This document shows positions 16,205-24,736 of a DNA stretch of 64,000 nucleotides, in pieces. The stretch's first letter is position 1; every line of letters starts with the position of its first letter. The notes below the pieces were generated by a model, which worked only from the letters and a program-made list of their open reading frames with translations, had not been told where the DNA came from and did no database searches. The translations under genes were made by a program, and so were the position numbers. Origin of the DNA: an uncultured Clostridia bacterium (GTDB taxonomy: Bacteria; Bacillota; Clostridia; Lachnospirales; Anaerotignaceae); NCBI GenBank assembly GCA_944383885.1, contig CALWRF010000003.1, forward strand, positions 1 through 64,000, read 5' to 3'.

Positions 16205-16240
16205 ATTTGGATACTCCTTTTAAATAAAGTTATATACAGT

Positions 16241-16783
16241 TTAAAATACTCTGCCCTTTAATTTAACTGTTTCAACAGTCCTTAAAACAAGGAATAAAAG
16301 CGCTGTGTCTATAGGGAAGCACAAAACAGCTTTTATTGCCCTTACAGATGACATGAGGGCTGAGCCGTACATAATATTAAGCCAAAGTGGTGTGAGGAAG
16401 AAATTAAACAGTATCATGTGGCAAAATGACGCCGCTATTACCCTTTTAACAGTAACCTTCTTTTTATAAAAAAACATACCGAATAAAAATCCCTGAATAA
16501 ACGCGCTTAGAGTAAAGCCCGGGAAAAAGCCGCCGTTAGGACTTAAAAAGAATCCTATTGTGTCGGCTATTACCGCTATAATTCCTGCCATAACAGGACC
16601 ATAAAGAAGTCCTGCCGCCGCTATTGCCAAAAAGGCGAATGAAATTTCAAGCATAGAGCTTACAACTATACGCATACTGTTCAGTATTAAATTAAGCGCT
16701 GTAAGCATAGCGCCGCCTGTAAGGCTTCTGACCTGTTTGATTTGACCTGCCGATTCTCTTATATCAGCCAAAAAATTACTCAT
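16241..16783 (-). CDS. folT: Folate ECF transporter S component FolT
   Basis: 180 residues with five to six membrane segments. Family features include the N-terminal LTGGAMLTALNLILNSMRIVVSS helix, the ISFAFLAIAAAGLLYGPVMAGIIAVIADTIGF block and PNGGFFPGFTLSAFIQGFLFG. It would capture folate or a derivative and deliver it to a shared energising module (EcfT and two ATPases) encoded elsewhere. Its place between folD and fchA fits a folate role. RBS AGGAGG. A 426-nt gap upstream carries structured RNA, and no standard THF riboswitch was recognised there. Confidence 0.9.
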   Translation of the reverse strand: MSNFLADIRESAGQIKQVRSLTGGAMLTALNLILNSMRIVVSSMLEISFAFLAIAAAGLLYGPVMAGIIAVIADTIGFFLSPNGGFFPGFTLSAFIQGFLFGMFFYKKKVTVKRVIAASFCHMILFNFFLTPLWLNIMYGSALMSSVRAIKAVLCFPIDTALLFLVLRTVETVKLKGRVF

Positions 16784-17209
16784 TTTATATTGCCTCCTAA
16801 TTTGTTTTAATTGTTTTTCGCCAACTTAATAACAAATGCCTAACGGCAAACGCAATATACTATTTAATGGACCTTACAAACACCCTCACTGCAACCACTT
16901 TCGCCGTTTGTCCGTCAACAGCTAAGTTCAAGTCACTCAGATTCTTGGCATGCCCTAAGGTCTAAAGACGAGAAGGCCGGACTTTGAACTACCGGAACAC
17001 TCCCCTCCTCAAGAGAAAGTTATATTCAATTTTGTATCTTACAAAATATACAATATGTCCTCCACCATAGTAAATTAAACTTACGTAAACCATCGGCGCA
17101 TGCTTTCGCATACGCCCTAAAAGCATATTCCGTGAAAAAAATCAGTCCAGCCTATAAGCCCACGGAAAATATTATACATTTTAAAATAATATAAGTAAAT
17201 GTTATTTAA
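16784..17209 (-). ncRNA. Structured RNA region between folD and folT (class not recognised)
   Basis: All neighbours are on this strand. Two structured blocks are visible. The first (about 17170-17095) has TCCGTG pairing with CACGGA around a T-rich tract, then GGCGTATGC and GCATGCGCC closed by a GAAA tetraloop. The second (about 17022-16862) has GTTCAAAGTC pairing with GACTTGAAC, TGTTCCG pairing with CGGACA outside it, and smaller hairpins inside. The AT-rich tract between them can also fold. The length and one-long-hairpin shape of the second block recall 6S RNA, but I cannot confirm it. No THF, ZTP, T-box or TPP consensus was found. Confidence 0.55.
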
Positions 17210-18067
17210 TTACTGTATATTATTAATCTGTTTGCATGCCTTTACTACATGCTTAGCCAAAACAGATGTTGTAACAGAGCCAACGCCTGCCGGTACAGGT
17301 GTAATCATGGAAGCTTTGTCCACACAGTCGTCAAACTTAACATCGCCGCAGAGCTTGCCTTCCGCGTTTACATTAATGCCTACATCGATTACAACAGCGC
17401 CGTCTGATATAAAGTCGCCTGTTACCATTTCCGCCCTTCCAACTGCGGCAATTACAACCTCTGCCTGGCGGCATACTCCCGGAAGGTCCTGTGTACGGCT
17501 GTGGCAGATAGTAACCGTTGCGTTTTTATCAAGAAGGAGCATAGCAAGAGGTTTGCCTACTACCATGCTTCTGCCTACTACGGCAGCCCTTTTGCCCTTC
17601 ATGTCAATGCCGTAATGGTCAAGTATCTCAATACATGCCTGACTTGTGCATGGCGGATAGCCTGTTTTGTCGCCCTCAAATATTTTTTCTGCGTTAAGCG
17701 GGTTCATACAGTCAATATCCTTTACAGGGTCAACAATAAATTTAATTTCTTCCATATCAAGCTGTTTTGGAAGAGGTCTGAAAAGAAGTATGCCGTGTAC
17801 TGAAGGGTCGTCATTTACAGCTTTTAATTCTTTTACAAAGTCCGCCTGGCATATATCAACAGGAAGCTCAAGAACTTCTGCCTTAATACCGCATTTTTGC
17901 ATTCTGTTAAGAGCGCCCCTTTCATAAGAAAGGTCGTCCTCCCTTGCGCCTACTCTAACTATTTTAAGCTTTGGTTCAATGCCTTTTGCCTTTAAAGCCT
18001 CTACATCTTTAACAAGCTCTGCTGTTATAGCGTCTGCTACCGGCTTGCCTTTTATAATCTGTCCCAT
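17210..18067 (-). CDS. folD: FolD-type methylenetetrahydrofolate dehydrogenase, probably without cyclohydrolase activity
   Basis: 285 residues with the usual FolD layout, ending in the conserved KASMITPVPAGVGSVTTSVLAKH block and carrying a GRSMVVGKPLAMLLL NAD(P)-binding region. Two residues needed for the cyclohydrolase step in characterised FolD proteins are absent: the Lys of YxxxK is Ala52 (Y48-ERG-A52), and the Gln of the VQLPLP loop is replaced (LLFRPLP). The Asp of KDIDC is kept. The sequence belongs to the 'YERGAL' branch found in clostridia. It probably only oxidises methylene-THF to methenyl-THF, with FchA doing the hydrolysis. Expressed downstream of fhs, with a hairpin between them. 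Confidence 0.92.
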   Translation of the reverse strand: MGQIIKGKPVADAITAELVKDVEALKAKGIEPKLKIVRVGAREDDLSYERGALNRMQKCGIKAEVLELPVDICQADFVKELKAVNDDPSVHGILLFRPLPKQLDMEEIKFIVDPVKDIDCMNPLNAEKIFEGDKTGYPPCTSQACIEILDHYGIDMKGKRAAVVGRSMVVGKPLAMLLLDKNATVTICHSRTQDLPGVCRQAEVVIAAVGRAEMVTGDFISDGAVVIDVGINVNAEGKLCGDVKFDDCVDKASMITPVPAGVGSVTTSVLAKHVVKACKQINNIQ

Positions 18068-18110
18068 TTTAACACCTCTGAAATTAGTTGTTTTTATCCG
18101 TTTATAAACA

Positions 18111-18139
18111 CAGCGAAGCAGGACTTCCCCGCTTCGCTG
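18111..18139 (-). repeat. Intercistronic hairpin between fhs and folD
   Basis: CAGCGAAGC and GCTTCGCTG (9-bp perfect arms, 11-nt loop) without a following T-run. It may be an mRNA processing or stabilising element rather than a terminator. Confidence 0.7.
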
Positions 18140-18174
18140 CCTGATTTAACTGTAAAAGAACAGTATATAGTTAA

Positions 18175-19857
18175 TTAGAATAATCCTGAAATCTTGCCGT
18201 CTACATCAACGTCAATCTTTTCAGCGGCAGGAACTTTAGGAAGACCAGGCATCTTCATGATTGTACCTGTTAAAGCTACTATAAAGCCTGCGCCGGCAGA
18301 TACTGTAAGGTCTCTGATTGTAATTTTAAATCCTGTAGGTCTGCCAAGTTTTGTCTGGTCATCTGTAAGTGAGTACTGGTTCTTTGCCATGCAGATTGGC
18401 ATGTTGCTAAAGCCGAGTTTTTCAAAATCAGCCACAATCTTGTTGGCATTTGGTGTAAATTCTACGCCGTCAGCGCCGTATACTTTCTTGCAGATAGCCT
18501 CGATTTTTTCTTTGATTGGAAGATTAAGGTCATAAACGTATGTATGCTCTGCGTTCTTTTCAATAAGTTTAAGAACTTCTTTAGCAAGAGTCTCGCCGCC
18601 TTCGCCGCCTTTAGCCCATACTTCTGAAAGAGCTACGTTAACGCCAAGCTCGTTGCATTTCTTCTCAACAAGAGCAAGCTCAGCCTGTGTATCTGTTGGG
18701 AATGCGTTTATAGCAACTACGCAAGGAAGACCGTAAACCTTTGTAACATTTTCAACATGTTTAAGAAGGTTAGGGATACCTTTTTCAAGAGCCTCAAGAT
18801 TTTCGTTGTTAAGGTCAGCCTTTGGAACGCCGCCGTTGTATTTAAGAGCTCTTACTGTAGCTACAAGCACAACTGCCTTTGGTTTAAGACCTGAAAGACG
18901 GCACTTGATGTCGATAAATTTCTCAGCGCCGAGGTCAGCACCGAAACCAGCCTCTGTAACTACATAATCAGCGATTTTTGAAGCCATCTTTGTAGCTATA
19001 ACGCTGTTGCAGCCATGAGCGATGTTAGCGAAAGGACCGCCGTGAACAAATGTAGGTGTTCCTTCAAGTGTCTGAACAAGGTTTGGTTTAAGAGCGTCTT
19101 TAAGAAGAGCAGCCATAGCGCCCTGTGCATTAAGCTGTCCGCATGTTACAGGCTCATTCTTTCTGTTATAAGCAACTATAATTTTTGCAAGTCTGTTTTT
19201 AAGGTCAATAATGTCGCTTGAAAGGCAGAAAATAGCCATAATTTCAGAAGCAACTGTGATATCAAAACCATCCTGACGTGTAACGCCGTCGCCGTGTCCG
19301 CCAAGACCGTCTACGATATTACGGAGCTGTCTGTCGTTCATGTCTACAACTCTTCTCCAAACAACTCTCTTTGTGTCAATATCAAGAGCGTTGCCCTGGT
19401 GAATGTGGTTGTCAAGCATTGCAGCAAGAAGGTTGTTTGCAGCGCCGATAGCGTGGAAATCGCCTGTAAAGTGAAGGTTAATGTCTTCCATAGGCACAAC
19501 CTGTGAGTAACCGCCGCCTGCTGCGCCGCCTTTAACGCCGAATACAGGTCCAAGTGAAGGCTCCCTTAAAGCAATCATAGTCTTTTTGCCAAGTCTGTTA
19601 AGGGCATCGCCAAGACCGATTGTTGTTGTTGTTTTGCCTTCGCCTGCTGGTGTAGGGTTAATAGCTGTTACAAGTATAAGGTTAGCATCTGGAGCGTCTT
19701 TAAGCTCGTTCTGTAAATATCTGTAGTCAACTTTAGCTTTATATTTGCCGTAGTTTTCTACATACTTATCAGGTATGCCTGCTTTTTCAGCTATAGTGTT
19801 AATAACCTGCATTTCAGCTTCCTGTGCAATCTGGATATCTGTTTTAAACTCTGCCAT
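18175..19857 (-). CDS. fhs: Formate-tetrahydrofolate ligase
   Basis: 560 residues, full length. The ATP-binding [19 protein letters not shown] lies at about 67-85, followed by [23 protein letters not shown]. It forms 10-formyl-THF from formate, ATP and THF in the cytoplasm; the reverse direction yields ATP and formate. Fhs, FolD and FchA in one run form the formyl branch used by acetogens and by anaerobes that ferment C1 donors. Codon use looks optimised for high expression. RBS GGGAGG. Confidence 0.97.
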   Translation of the reverse strand: MAEFKTDIQIAQEAEMQVINTIAEKAGIPDKYVENYGKYKAKVDYRYLQNELKDAPDANLILVTAINPTPAGEGKTTTTIGLGDALNRLGKKTMIALREPSLGPVFGVKGGAAGGGYSQVVPMEDINLHFTGDFHAIGAANNLLAAMLDNHIHQGNALDIDTKRVVWRRVVDMNDRQLRNIVDGLGGHGDGVTRQDGFDITVASEIMAIFCLSSDIIDLKNRLAKIIVAYNRKNEPVTCGQLNAQGAMAALLKDALKPNLVQTLEGTPTFVHGGPFANIAHGCNSVIATKMASKIADYVVTEAGFGADLGAEKFIDIKCRLSGLKPKAVVLVATVRALKYNGGVPKADLNNENLEALEKGIPNLLKHVENVTKVYGLPCVVAINAFPTDTQAELALVEKKCNELGVNVALSEVWAKGGEGGETLAKEVLKLIEKNAEHTYVYDLNLPIKEKIEAICKKVYGADGVEFTPNANKIVADFEKLGFSNMPICMAKNQYSLTDDQTKLGRPTGFKITIRDLTVSAGAGFIVALTGTIMKMPGLPKVPAAEKIDVDVDGKISGLF

Positions 19858-19973
19858 TTAAAAAATTCCTCCCAAAATAATAATTAAATCCGCCGTACGA
19901 AATTTACATTCCGCCTGTATACGGCATAAAGTATTTACCAAGCCCTAACCGAAACCACACTATTTCAGTTAAA

Positions 19974-19987
19974 AGCTGTATACAGCT
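19974..19987. repeat. 14-bp perfect palindrome between fhs and panB
   Basis: AGCTGTATACAGCT lies 16 bases after the panB stop in the direction of transcription. It is a possible regulator-binding site. Confidence 0.5.
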
Positions 19988-20002
19988 AAGTAATTTTATG
20001 TT

Positions 20003-20833
20003 TTATTTAAGGTTTTCAATTCCCTCAATTTTAGCGTTGTACTGTGTAGCCTCATCAGGGAAAGTACGCTCGTTAGCCTCTTTTGAGTACTCATTGTAAG
20101 CGTCAATAATAATTTTATGAAGGTCAGCAAACTTCTTAGCAAACTTAGGAACCCACTCATTCATTCCAAGCATGTCCTGAGCAACAAGCACCTGCATGTC
20201 GCATCCGGCGCCGGCGCCTATACCCATAGTAGGAATGCTGATTTTCTGTGTAATAACGTCCGCAAGCATTTTTGGAATGCCTTCAAGAACAACCATAAAG
20301 GCGCCTGCTTCCTCAACCGCTCTTGCTGAGTCAAGAAGTTCCTGAGCAGCCTGAAGGCTCTTGCCCTGCACTTTAAAACCGCCCATCATAGCAGCTGACT
20401 GCGGTGTAAGACCTATATGCGCGCAAACAGGAATGCCTGCCTTAACAATAGCCTTAATAACAGGAGCCATATCTGAGCCGCCTTCAAGTTTAATGCAGTC
20501 ACAGCCTGTTTCCATGAAAAGTTTATTTGCGTTTCTAACTGCTTCCTCAAGACTTACGTTATATGTGCCAAAAGGCATGTCGCCAATAACAAAAGTATTA
20601 GGAGCGCCTTTAACAACATGGCTTGTGTGATAAATCATGTCATCTAATGTAACGCCTACTGTACCTTTATAGCCAAGCATAGTCATGCCCAAAGAATCGC
20701 CTACAAGTATCATTTCAACATTGCTTTCGTCCACAAGCTTAGCGTTTGTGTAATCGTAGCATGTAACCATTGTTATTACTTTGTCTCCGCCCTTTGCCGC
20801 TCTGATTTCAGGCACTGTAATTTTCTTTTTCAT
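20003..20833 (-). CDS. panB: 3-methyl-2-oxobutanoate hydroxymethyltransferase (ketopantoate synthase)
   Basis: 276 residues with all PanB landmarks: GDSLGM and GDMPFG with the Mg-binding Asp residues, IKLEGG with the Lys, and VLEGIP with the catalytic Glu. It transfers a hydroxymethyl group from methylene-THF to 2-oxoisovalerate, in pantothenate synthesis. No panC, panD or panE is near; instead it heads the C1 gene run (fhs, folD, folT, fchA), which makes or consumes its cosubstrate. RBS AAGGAGGAG. Upstream lie 11-bp repeats and a large inverted repeat. The reaction is reversible, so a catabolic role is conceivable given the neighbours, but biosynthesis is the default reading. Confidence 0.95.
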   Translation of the reverse strand: MKKKITVPEIRAAKGGDKVITMVTCYDYTNAKLVDESNVEMILVGDSLGMTMLGYKGTVGVTLDDMIYHTSHVVKGAPNTFVIGDMPFGTYNVSLEEAVRNANKLFMETGCDCIKLEGGSDMAPVIKAIVKAGIPVCAHIGLTPQSAAMMGGFKVQGKSLQAAQELLDSARAVEEAGAFMVVLEGIPKMLADVITQKISIPTMGIGAGAGCDMQVLVAQDMLGMNEWVPKFAKKFADLHKIIIDAYNEYSKEANERTFPDEATQYNAKIEGIENLK

Positions 20834-20889
20834 TTCAAGCTCCTCCTTACATTAAACCATAAATTTGAAAAAACATTATTCTTTTAAGC

Positions 20890-20977
20890 AGGCAATAAAC
20901 AAATTATAAACAGGTTATAAGCAGATTATAGACCGGTAACAAGCATGTTATAAAAAAGTTATAAGAAGTTTATAAAG
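20890..20977. repeat. Eight imperfect 11-bp tandem repeats upstream of panB
   Basis: Units begin every 11 bases from 20890, with consensus AGGTTATAAGC. TTATA is at the same position in six units; the first unit has CAATA and the fifth TAACA. The array ends about 57 bases before the panB start and is probably within its leader or promoter region. Confidence 0.85.
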
Positions 20978-21216
20978 AAGTAAATTTCTGCTTAAAAGCT
21001 ATATTCAGCCGAATGCACAACGGCTTATGTATTTTCATACACTTATATATTAGCAAAGCATGTGCCAAAAATAAAGCATTTTAATGGGAACAAAAAATTT
21101 ATGATAAAAGTATACAAAATAAAGTAAAAAATATGTAACATTTGTTTAGAAATATCAAAAATTCGTAAAAAAGCAACTTATAAAAATTTTAAATGTTAAT
21201 AAAATAAACTTCATTT

Positions 21217-21262
21217 TGTTCATAAATGTTTAAATTCAATTATGTTTAAACATTTTTGAACA
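21217..21262. repeat. 18-bp inverted repeat upstream of panB
   Basis: Arms TGTTCATAAATGTTTAAA and TTTAAACATTTTTGAACA, 10-base spacer, a single mismatch. It is too long for chance in this setting, and no T-run follows. It may be an operator for a dimeric regulator or an mRNA hairpin. Confidence 0.85.
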
Positions 21263-21365
21263 TTTCTCAGCCGGTTTTGCCGTCATTTAACGCAATGCAA
21301 CATACATAAATTCAAAACAATAAACAGCAGTTTTTTAACTGAATATTGTCAAAGACAAAAAATGC

Positions 21366-21396
21366 AAAAAGCGGACACGCACATGTCCGCTTTTTT
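21366..21396 (-). terminator. Terminator of the DUF1537 operon
   Basis: AAGCGGACA pairs with TGTCCGCTT in both directions with T-runs on each side, 14 bases past the kinase stop codon. Confidence 0.9.
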
Positions 21397-21409
21397 AATT
21401 CTTACTTTA

Positions 21410-22846
21410 TTAACCCATTAATATTTCCACAGCTTCACGTAGTGTTGTTACCTCACCTACATTGCCTGGGAATATTACATAAGGCATGTTAGGGAACTTG
21501 CTTTCTTCCCCTGTCATCCAAACAGGAATGCCGGGTTTAATCTGTCCCATAACTGTAGCTTTTTTAACTTTGAGGGCTTTTGTACCTACATCGCTTGATG
21601 TAATGCCGCCTTTTGCCACTATAAATGACGGTTTAACTGTAAGCTCGCCAATAACCCTTACAAGAGCATTTGAAATATCTACAGAAACCTGAAGTATTTT
21701 ATCCTTGTCGTCTGTATCAACCTTTACAAGCTCACGGCTTGTGTAAACAACTACTGACTGACCGTTTGATATGTATTTTTCCGCCTTTGCTATCACTTCT
21801 TTAACCTCTTTGTCAAGACCGCCTTCTTCAAGCACTCTTGCTGCATGGAACTCTATAAATTCAAGAGGTTTTTTGCAGTTTTTAAGCTCTTCAAACTGCA
21901 TAGTCGTTTTCTTTACATGTGAGCCTATAAGTACAATGCCGCCGTTTGTGCTGCCGTCCGGCACAAGTTCTTCTCTTGTAAGAAGGGCTTTATCTGGCAC
22001 ACCGCCTAAAACCTTTGTAATAGCCGCAGCGCTTCTGAACATAAACTCCTTGCCTGCCGCTACCGCCTTGCAGAAAGCAATGGCAAATATCTTAACGTCA
22101 ACATAGTCAACGGCATTAACCATAACTTTGTTAAAGTCTTTTACAGCCATAAGCTGCTGGGCGATTTTGTCTATTTCAAGATTTCTTATATCTTCAAGGG
22201 ATATGCATGTTACATCGGCTGCTTTAAACTCGCCTTTTGTTTTTTCTTCTACATAATCACAAATATTAGACGACTTATAGCCGAACGACTTGTCCTTTGC
22301 AAATTCTGTCATTCCGGCTGGCGTAAGCTGGTCGCCTTCTTTTACGTAATGGACATTATTAATTGTGTACCTTCCGCCTTCTTTAAAGAAAGGAAGTATA
22401 ATTTCACCGTCTATTTTCTTGCCTGTAAGCTTTTCAATATCGGCTCTTAAAATACTTGTTTCAAGGGGGAAGTGACCTCTTAATGTAGAGTCGCTCCGGC
22501 TTATTATTATAAAGTCTTTGCCAAGTTTTTTGGAAACCTCAACGATATTTTCAGCCATTTCATGATGAGCGGCAGTTGTCTGGGCAACAGTAAATCCTCT
22601 TGAATTAGTAAGTATGAAAGAAATGCTTTTTCCGTCGTTAAACGCCTCTTCAAGTGTAGGAACCGACCAGTCTGTATAAACATACACGTTGTTTACGGTT
22701 TGAACTCCTGTAGGGTCGTCATCAAGTGCTATTATTTTTTTGTTAAGACCGGCAAGGGCTTTTTTCAGCATTTCGTCTACTTTAGCAGTATCAACAGGTT
22801 TTACATCTGCAAGTACGCTTACATTTAATGGTTTTGCTTCTGACAT
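21410..22846 (-). CDS. Four-carbon acid sugar kinase family protein (DUF1537)
   Basis: 478 residues with both DUF1537 domains: the N-terminal ALDDDPTGVQTVNNVYVYTDW and SRSDSTLRGHFPLE (substrate site), and the C-terminal VAKGGITSSDVGTKAL with PNMPYVIFPGNVG (nucleotide site). Characterised relatives phosphorylate 3- or 2-oxo-tetronates or similar sugar acids. It is the last gene of the operon RpiR, class II aldolase, GarR-like dehydrogenase, kinase, the usual company of the family. The substrate is probably a hydroxy or oxo acid made by the dehydrogenase next door; its identity cannot be read from sequence. RBS GGAG before ATG. Confidence 0.9.
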   Translation of the reverse strand: MSEAKPLNVSVLADVKPVDTAKVDEMLKKALAGLNKKIIALDDDPTGVQTVNNVYVYTDWSVPTLEEAFNDGKSISFILTNSRGFTVAQTTAAHHEMAENIVEVSKKLGKDFIIISRSDSTLRGHFPLETSILRADIEKLTGKKIDGEIILPFFKEGGRYTINNVHYVKEGDQLTPAGMTEFAKDKSFGYKSSNICDYVEEKTKGEFKAADVTCISLEDIRNLEIDKIAQQLMAVKDFNKVMVNAVDYVDVKIFAIAFCKAVAAGKEFMFRSAAAITKVLGGVPDKALLTREELVPDGSTNGGIVLIGSHVKKTTMQFEELKNCKKPLEFIEFHAARVLEEGGLDKEVKEVIAKAEKYISNGQSVVVYTSRELVKVDTDDKDKILQVSVDISNALVRVIGELTVKPSFIVAKGGITSSDVGTKALKVKKATVMGQIKPGIPVWMTGEESKFPNMPYVIFPGNVGEVTTLREAVEILMG

Positions 22847-22901
22847 ATTAATATCTCCTTAAACAATTAATTACAGTATAAACTTTAAGCCTTTAAATAA
22901 A

Positions 22902-23792
22902 TCAGCTTAATTTCTTAACTTCCACGCCGGCAAGTCTTTCAAAGTATTTAACGTAACCGCAGTGGTCATCGTTCATGCCGCCGGCAACTTTAATAGCCTG
23001 CTGAATTTCAAAAAGCTGAGCTGTAAAAGGCATAGGCACATCAAGCTCATGGGCTGTGGCAAGAACATTTTTAATGTCTTTGTGGTTTATGGAAATTTTT
23101 CCGCCCGGTTTAAAGTTGCGGTTAATAATCATAGGAATCTTGTCATGCATAACCTGGCTGCCTGCAAGACCGCCTGATATTGCGTTATAAACTTTTTCAG
23201 GGTCAGCTCCGGCTTTAGCAGCAAGTACAAAAGCCTCGGAAACAGCAGCTATATTAAGATTAACTATAGCCTGATTTACAAGCTTTGTAATAGAGCCGCT
23301 GCCTGTTGGTCCAATAAGTACAGCCGACTTGCCTAAAATATCAAAGTACGGTTTTATTCTGTCAAAATCTTCCTGTTTGCCGCCTACCATAATTGCAAGC
23401 GTACCGTTAATAGCGCCCGGCTCTCCGCCTGAAACAGGCGCGTCAAGGAAAGCACAGCCTTTTTCTGCCAGCCTGTCCGCGCAGTAATGGCTGTCTGTAG
23501 CTGTTACAGAACTCATATCGCAAACAAGCGAGCCAGGCTTAATTGTTGAAGCTACACCGTTTTCACCAAAAAGAACATCTTTAACAATTTCACCATTAGG
23601 AAGAATTGTGATTATAACATCACAATTAGCGCCTATTTCTGCCTGTGAAGCTTCTTTTCCGCCTGCCGCAACTACATCTGCAACAGCTTCTTTATTAAGG
23701 TCGTTAACCCAAAGCTCAACACCTGCTTTAATAAGGTTCTTGCTCATAGGTCTTCCCATTATTCCTAATCCGATAAATCCTGCTTTCAACAT
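22902..23792 (-). CDS. Beta-hydroxyacid dehydrogenase (tartronate-semialdehyde reductase-like)
   Basis: 296 residues: Rossmann start GFIGLGIMGRPMSKNLIKAG (4-23), substrate-binding DAPVSGGEPGAINGTLAIMVGG (about 116-137) and catalytic Lys in GSGSITKLVNQAIVNLN (about 166-182). It reversibly oxidises hydroxyacids with NAD(P). The SGGEP-GTL form is closest to GarR and to the LtnD-type enzymes found with DUF1537 kinases, rather than to valine-pathway 3-hydroxyisobutyrate dehydrogenase. It lies between aldolase and kinase genes, so it probably oxidises or reduces the acid handled by them. Confidence 0.9.
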   Translation of the reverse strand: MLKAGFIGLGIMGRPMSKNLIKAGVELWVNDLNKEAVADVVAAGGKEASQAEIGANCDVIITILPNGEIVKDVLFGENGVASTIKPGSLVCDMSSVTATDSHYCADRLAEKGCAFLDAPVSGGEPGAINGTLAIMVGGKQEDFDRIKPYFDILGKSAVLIGPTGSGSITKLVNQAIVNLNIAAVSEAFVLAAKAGADPEKVYNAISGGLAGSQVMHDKIPMIINRNFKPGGKISINHKDIKNVLATAHELDVPMPFTAQLFEIQQAIKVAGGMNDDHCGYVKYFERLAGVEVKKLS

Positions 23793-23873
23793 TTTATTAA
23801 TCCCCCTTAACTATTTATTGGCGGCAAAAACCGCCATAAAAACATACCCACACCAAAAATCATCATCTTTTGC

Positions 23874-24710
23874 TTAAATTCTGCCAAACAAGCGTATATA
23901 TTTTTCCACTATTTCCGAAACTATATCGCTTTGCAAAAGTGTAAGTTTGGAAAGGTGTATATTTTTATCTTCTGTTATAATTTCATAAAGCTTAGCAACC
24001 GTGTACTGCGAAATTTCGGTATTGACATTTATCTTTTTAATGCCGTTTTCTATGCATTTAATAATTTTTTCCTCAGGCGTACCGCTTCCGCCATGAAGAA
24101 CCAAAGGGATTGCTACGCGCTGTGATATTTCTTTTAATATATCTATTCTGATATTAGGCTTTGCCTTATACATGCCGTGGACAGTGCCTATTGAAACAGC
24201 TAAGGCGTCAACGCCTGTCATATTAACAAAATCAGCGGCGCTATCGGGATTTGTATATGCCTCGCCGTGGTCAATATCCGTTTCGTTTGAATGCTCGCCC
24301 AAAGCAATACTTCCCAGTTCCGCCTCTACGGAAACACCGTTTGAATGAGCCATATTTGCTACCGTCCTGCTGTTTTTAACATTTTCCTCAAAAGGAAGTG
24401 CTGAGCCGTCGTACATAACAGATGTAAAGCCTGCCTCAACAGCGGCTTTTATAATACTCATGTCCTTGCAGTGGTCAAGGTGAAGCGCCACATCTGCCGG
24501 CAGGTCTTTTGCAGCTTCCTCAACTATATACTTAACAGTGCTAAGGCTCATATTATTAAGATATGACGCGCCGAAAGAAATTATGGCAGGCGCGCCGGTT
24601 TTTTCAACAGCCTTGCATACACCGTGTATTGTTTCATAACTGTATATGTTAAAAGAGCCTACAGCCTTTTTATTAAGGCATGAAAGCATTGTTTTTAAAT
24701 TTACAAGCAA
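23874..24710 (-). CDS. Class II fructose-bisphosphate aldolase-family protein
   Basis: 278 residues from a TTG start at 24710, chosen because it gives the family's usual MLVNLKTML beginning with GGAG 8 bases ahead. Zinc ligands are visible in HLDHCKDM (about 76-83), HGMYKAKPN and LHGGSGTPEE, and the phosphate-binding end INVNTEI is present. Such enzymes split ketose phosphates into DHAP and an aldehyde. In an operon with a DUF1537 kinase and a hydroxyacid dehydrogenase it more likely cleaves a phosphorylated sugar-acid derivative than fructose bisphosphate. Confidence 0.88.
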   Translation of the reverse strand: MLVNLKTMLSCLNKKAVGSFNIYSYETIHGVCKAVEKTGAPAIISFGASYLNNMSLSTVKYIVEEAAKDLPADVALHLDHCKDMSIIKAAVEAGFTSVMYDGSALPFEENVKNSRTVANMAHSNGVSVEAELGSIALGEHSNETDIDHGEAYTNPDSAADFVNMTGVDALAVSIGTVHGMYKAKPNIRIDILKEISQRVAIPLVLHGGSGTPEEKIIKCIENGIKKINVNTEISQYTVAKLYEIITEDKNIHLSKLTLLQSDIVSEIVEKYIRLFGRI

Positions 24711-24736
24711 TAAAAACACTCCGTTTCATTAATTTT

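Larger units (their letters stand above)
20834..21409. other. Control region upstream of panB
   Basis: No gene. From right to left it holds the terminator of the DUF1537 operon (21366-21396), an 18-bp inverted repeat (21217-21262), AT-rich sequence that should contain the panB promoter, and eight tandem 11-bp repeats (20890-20977). Confidence 0.7.

Noticed and set aside
16784..17209. THF, ZTP (pfl), T-box or TPP riboswitch ahead of folT
   Set aside because: None of the core consensus blocks remembered for these classes was found on either strand; kept as an unclassified RNA.
22902..23792. Valine-pathway 3-hydroxyisobutyrate dehydrogenase
   Set aside because: The SGGEP...GTLAIMVGG form and the neighbours fit tartronate-semialdehyde reductase/LtnD-type enzymes better, and no valine-degradation genes are present.
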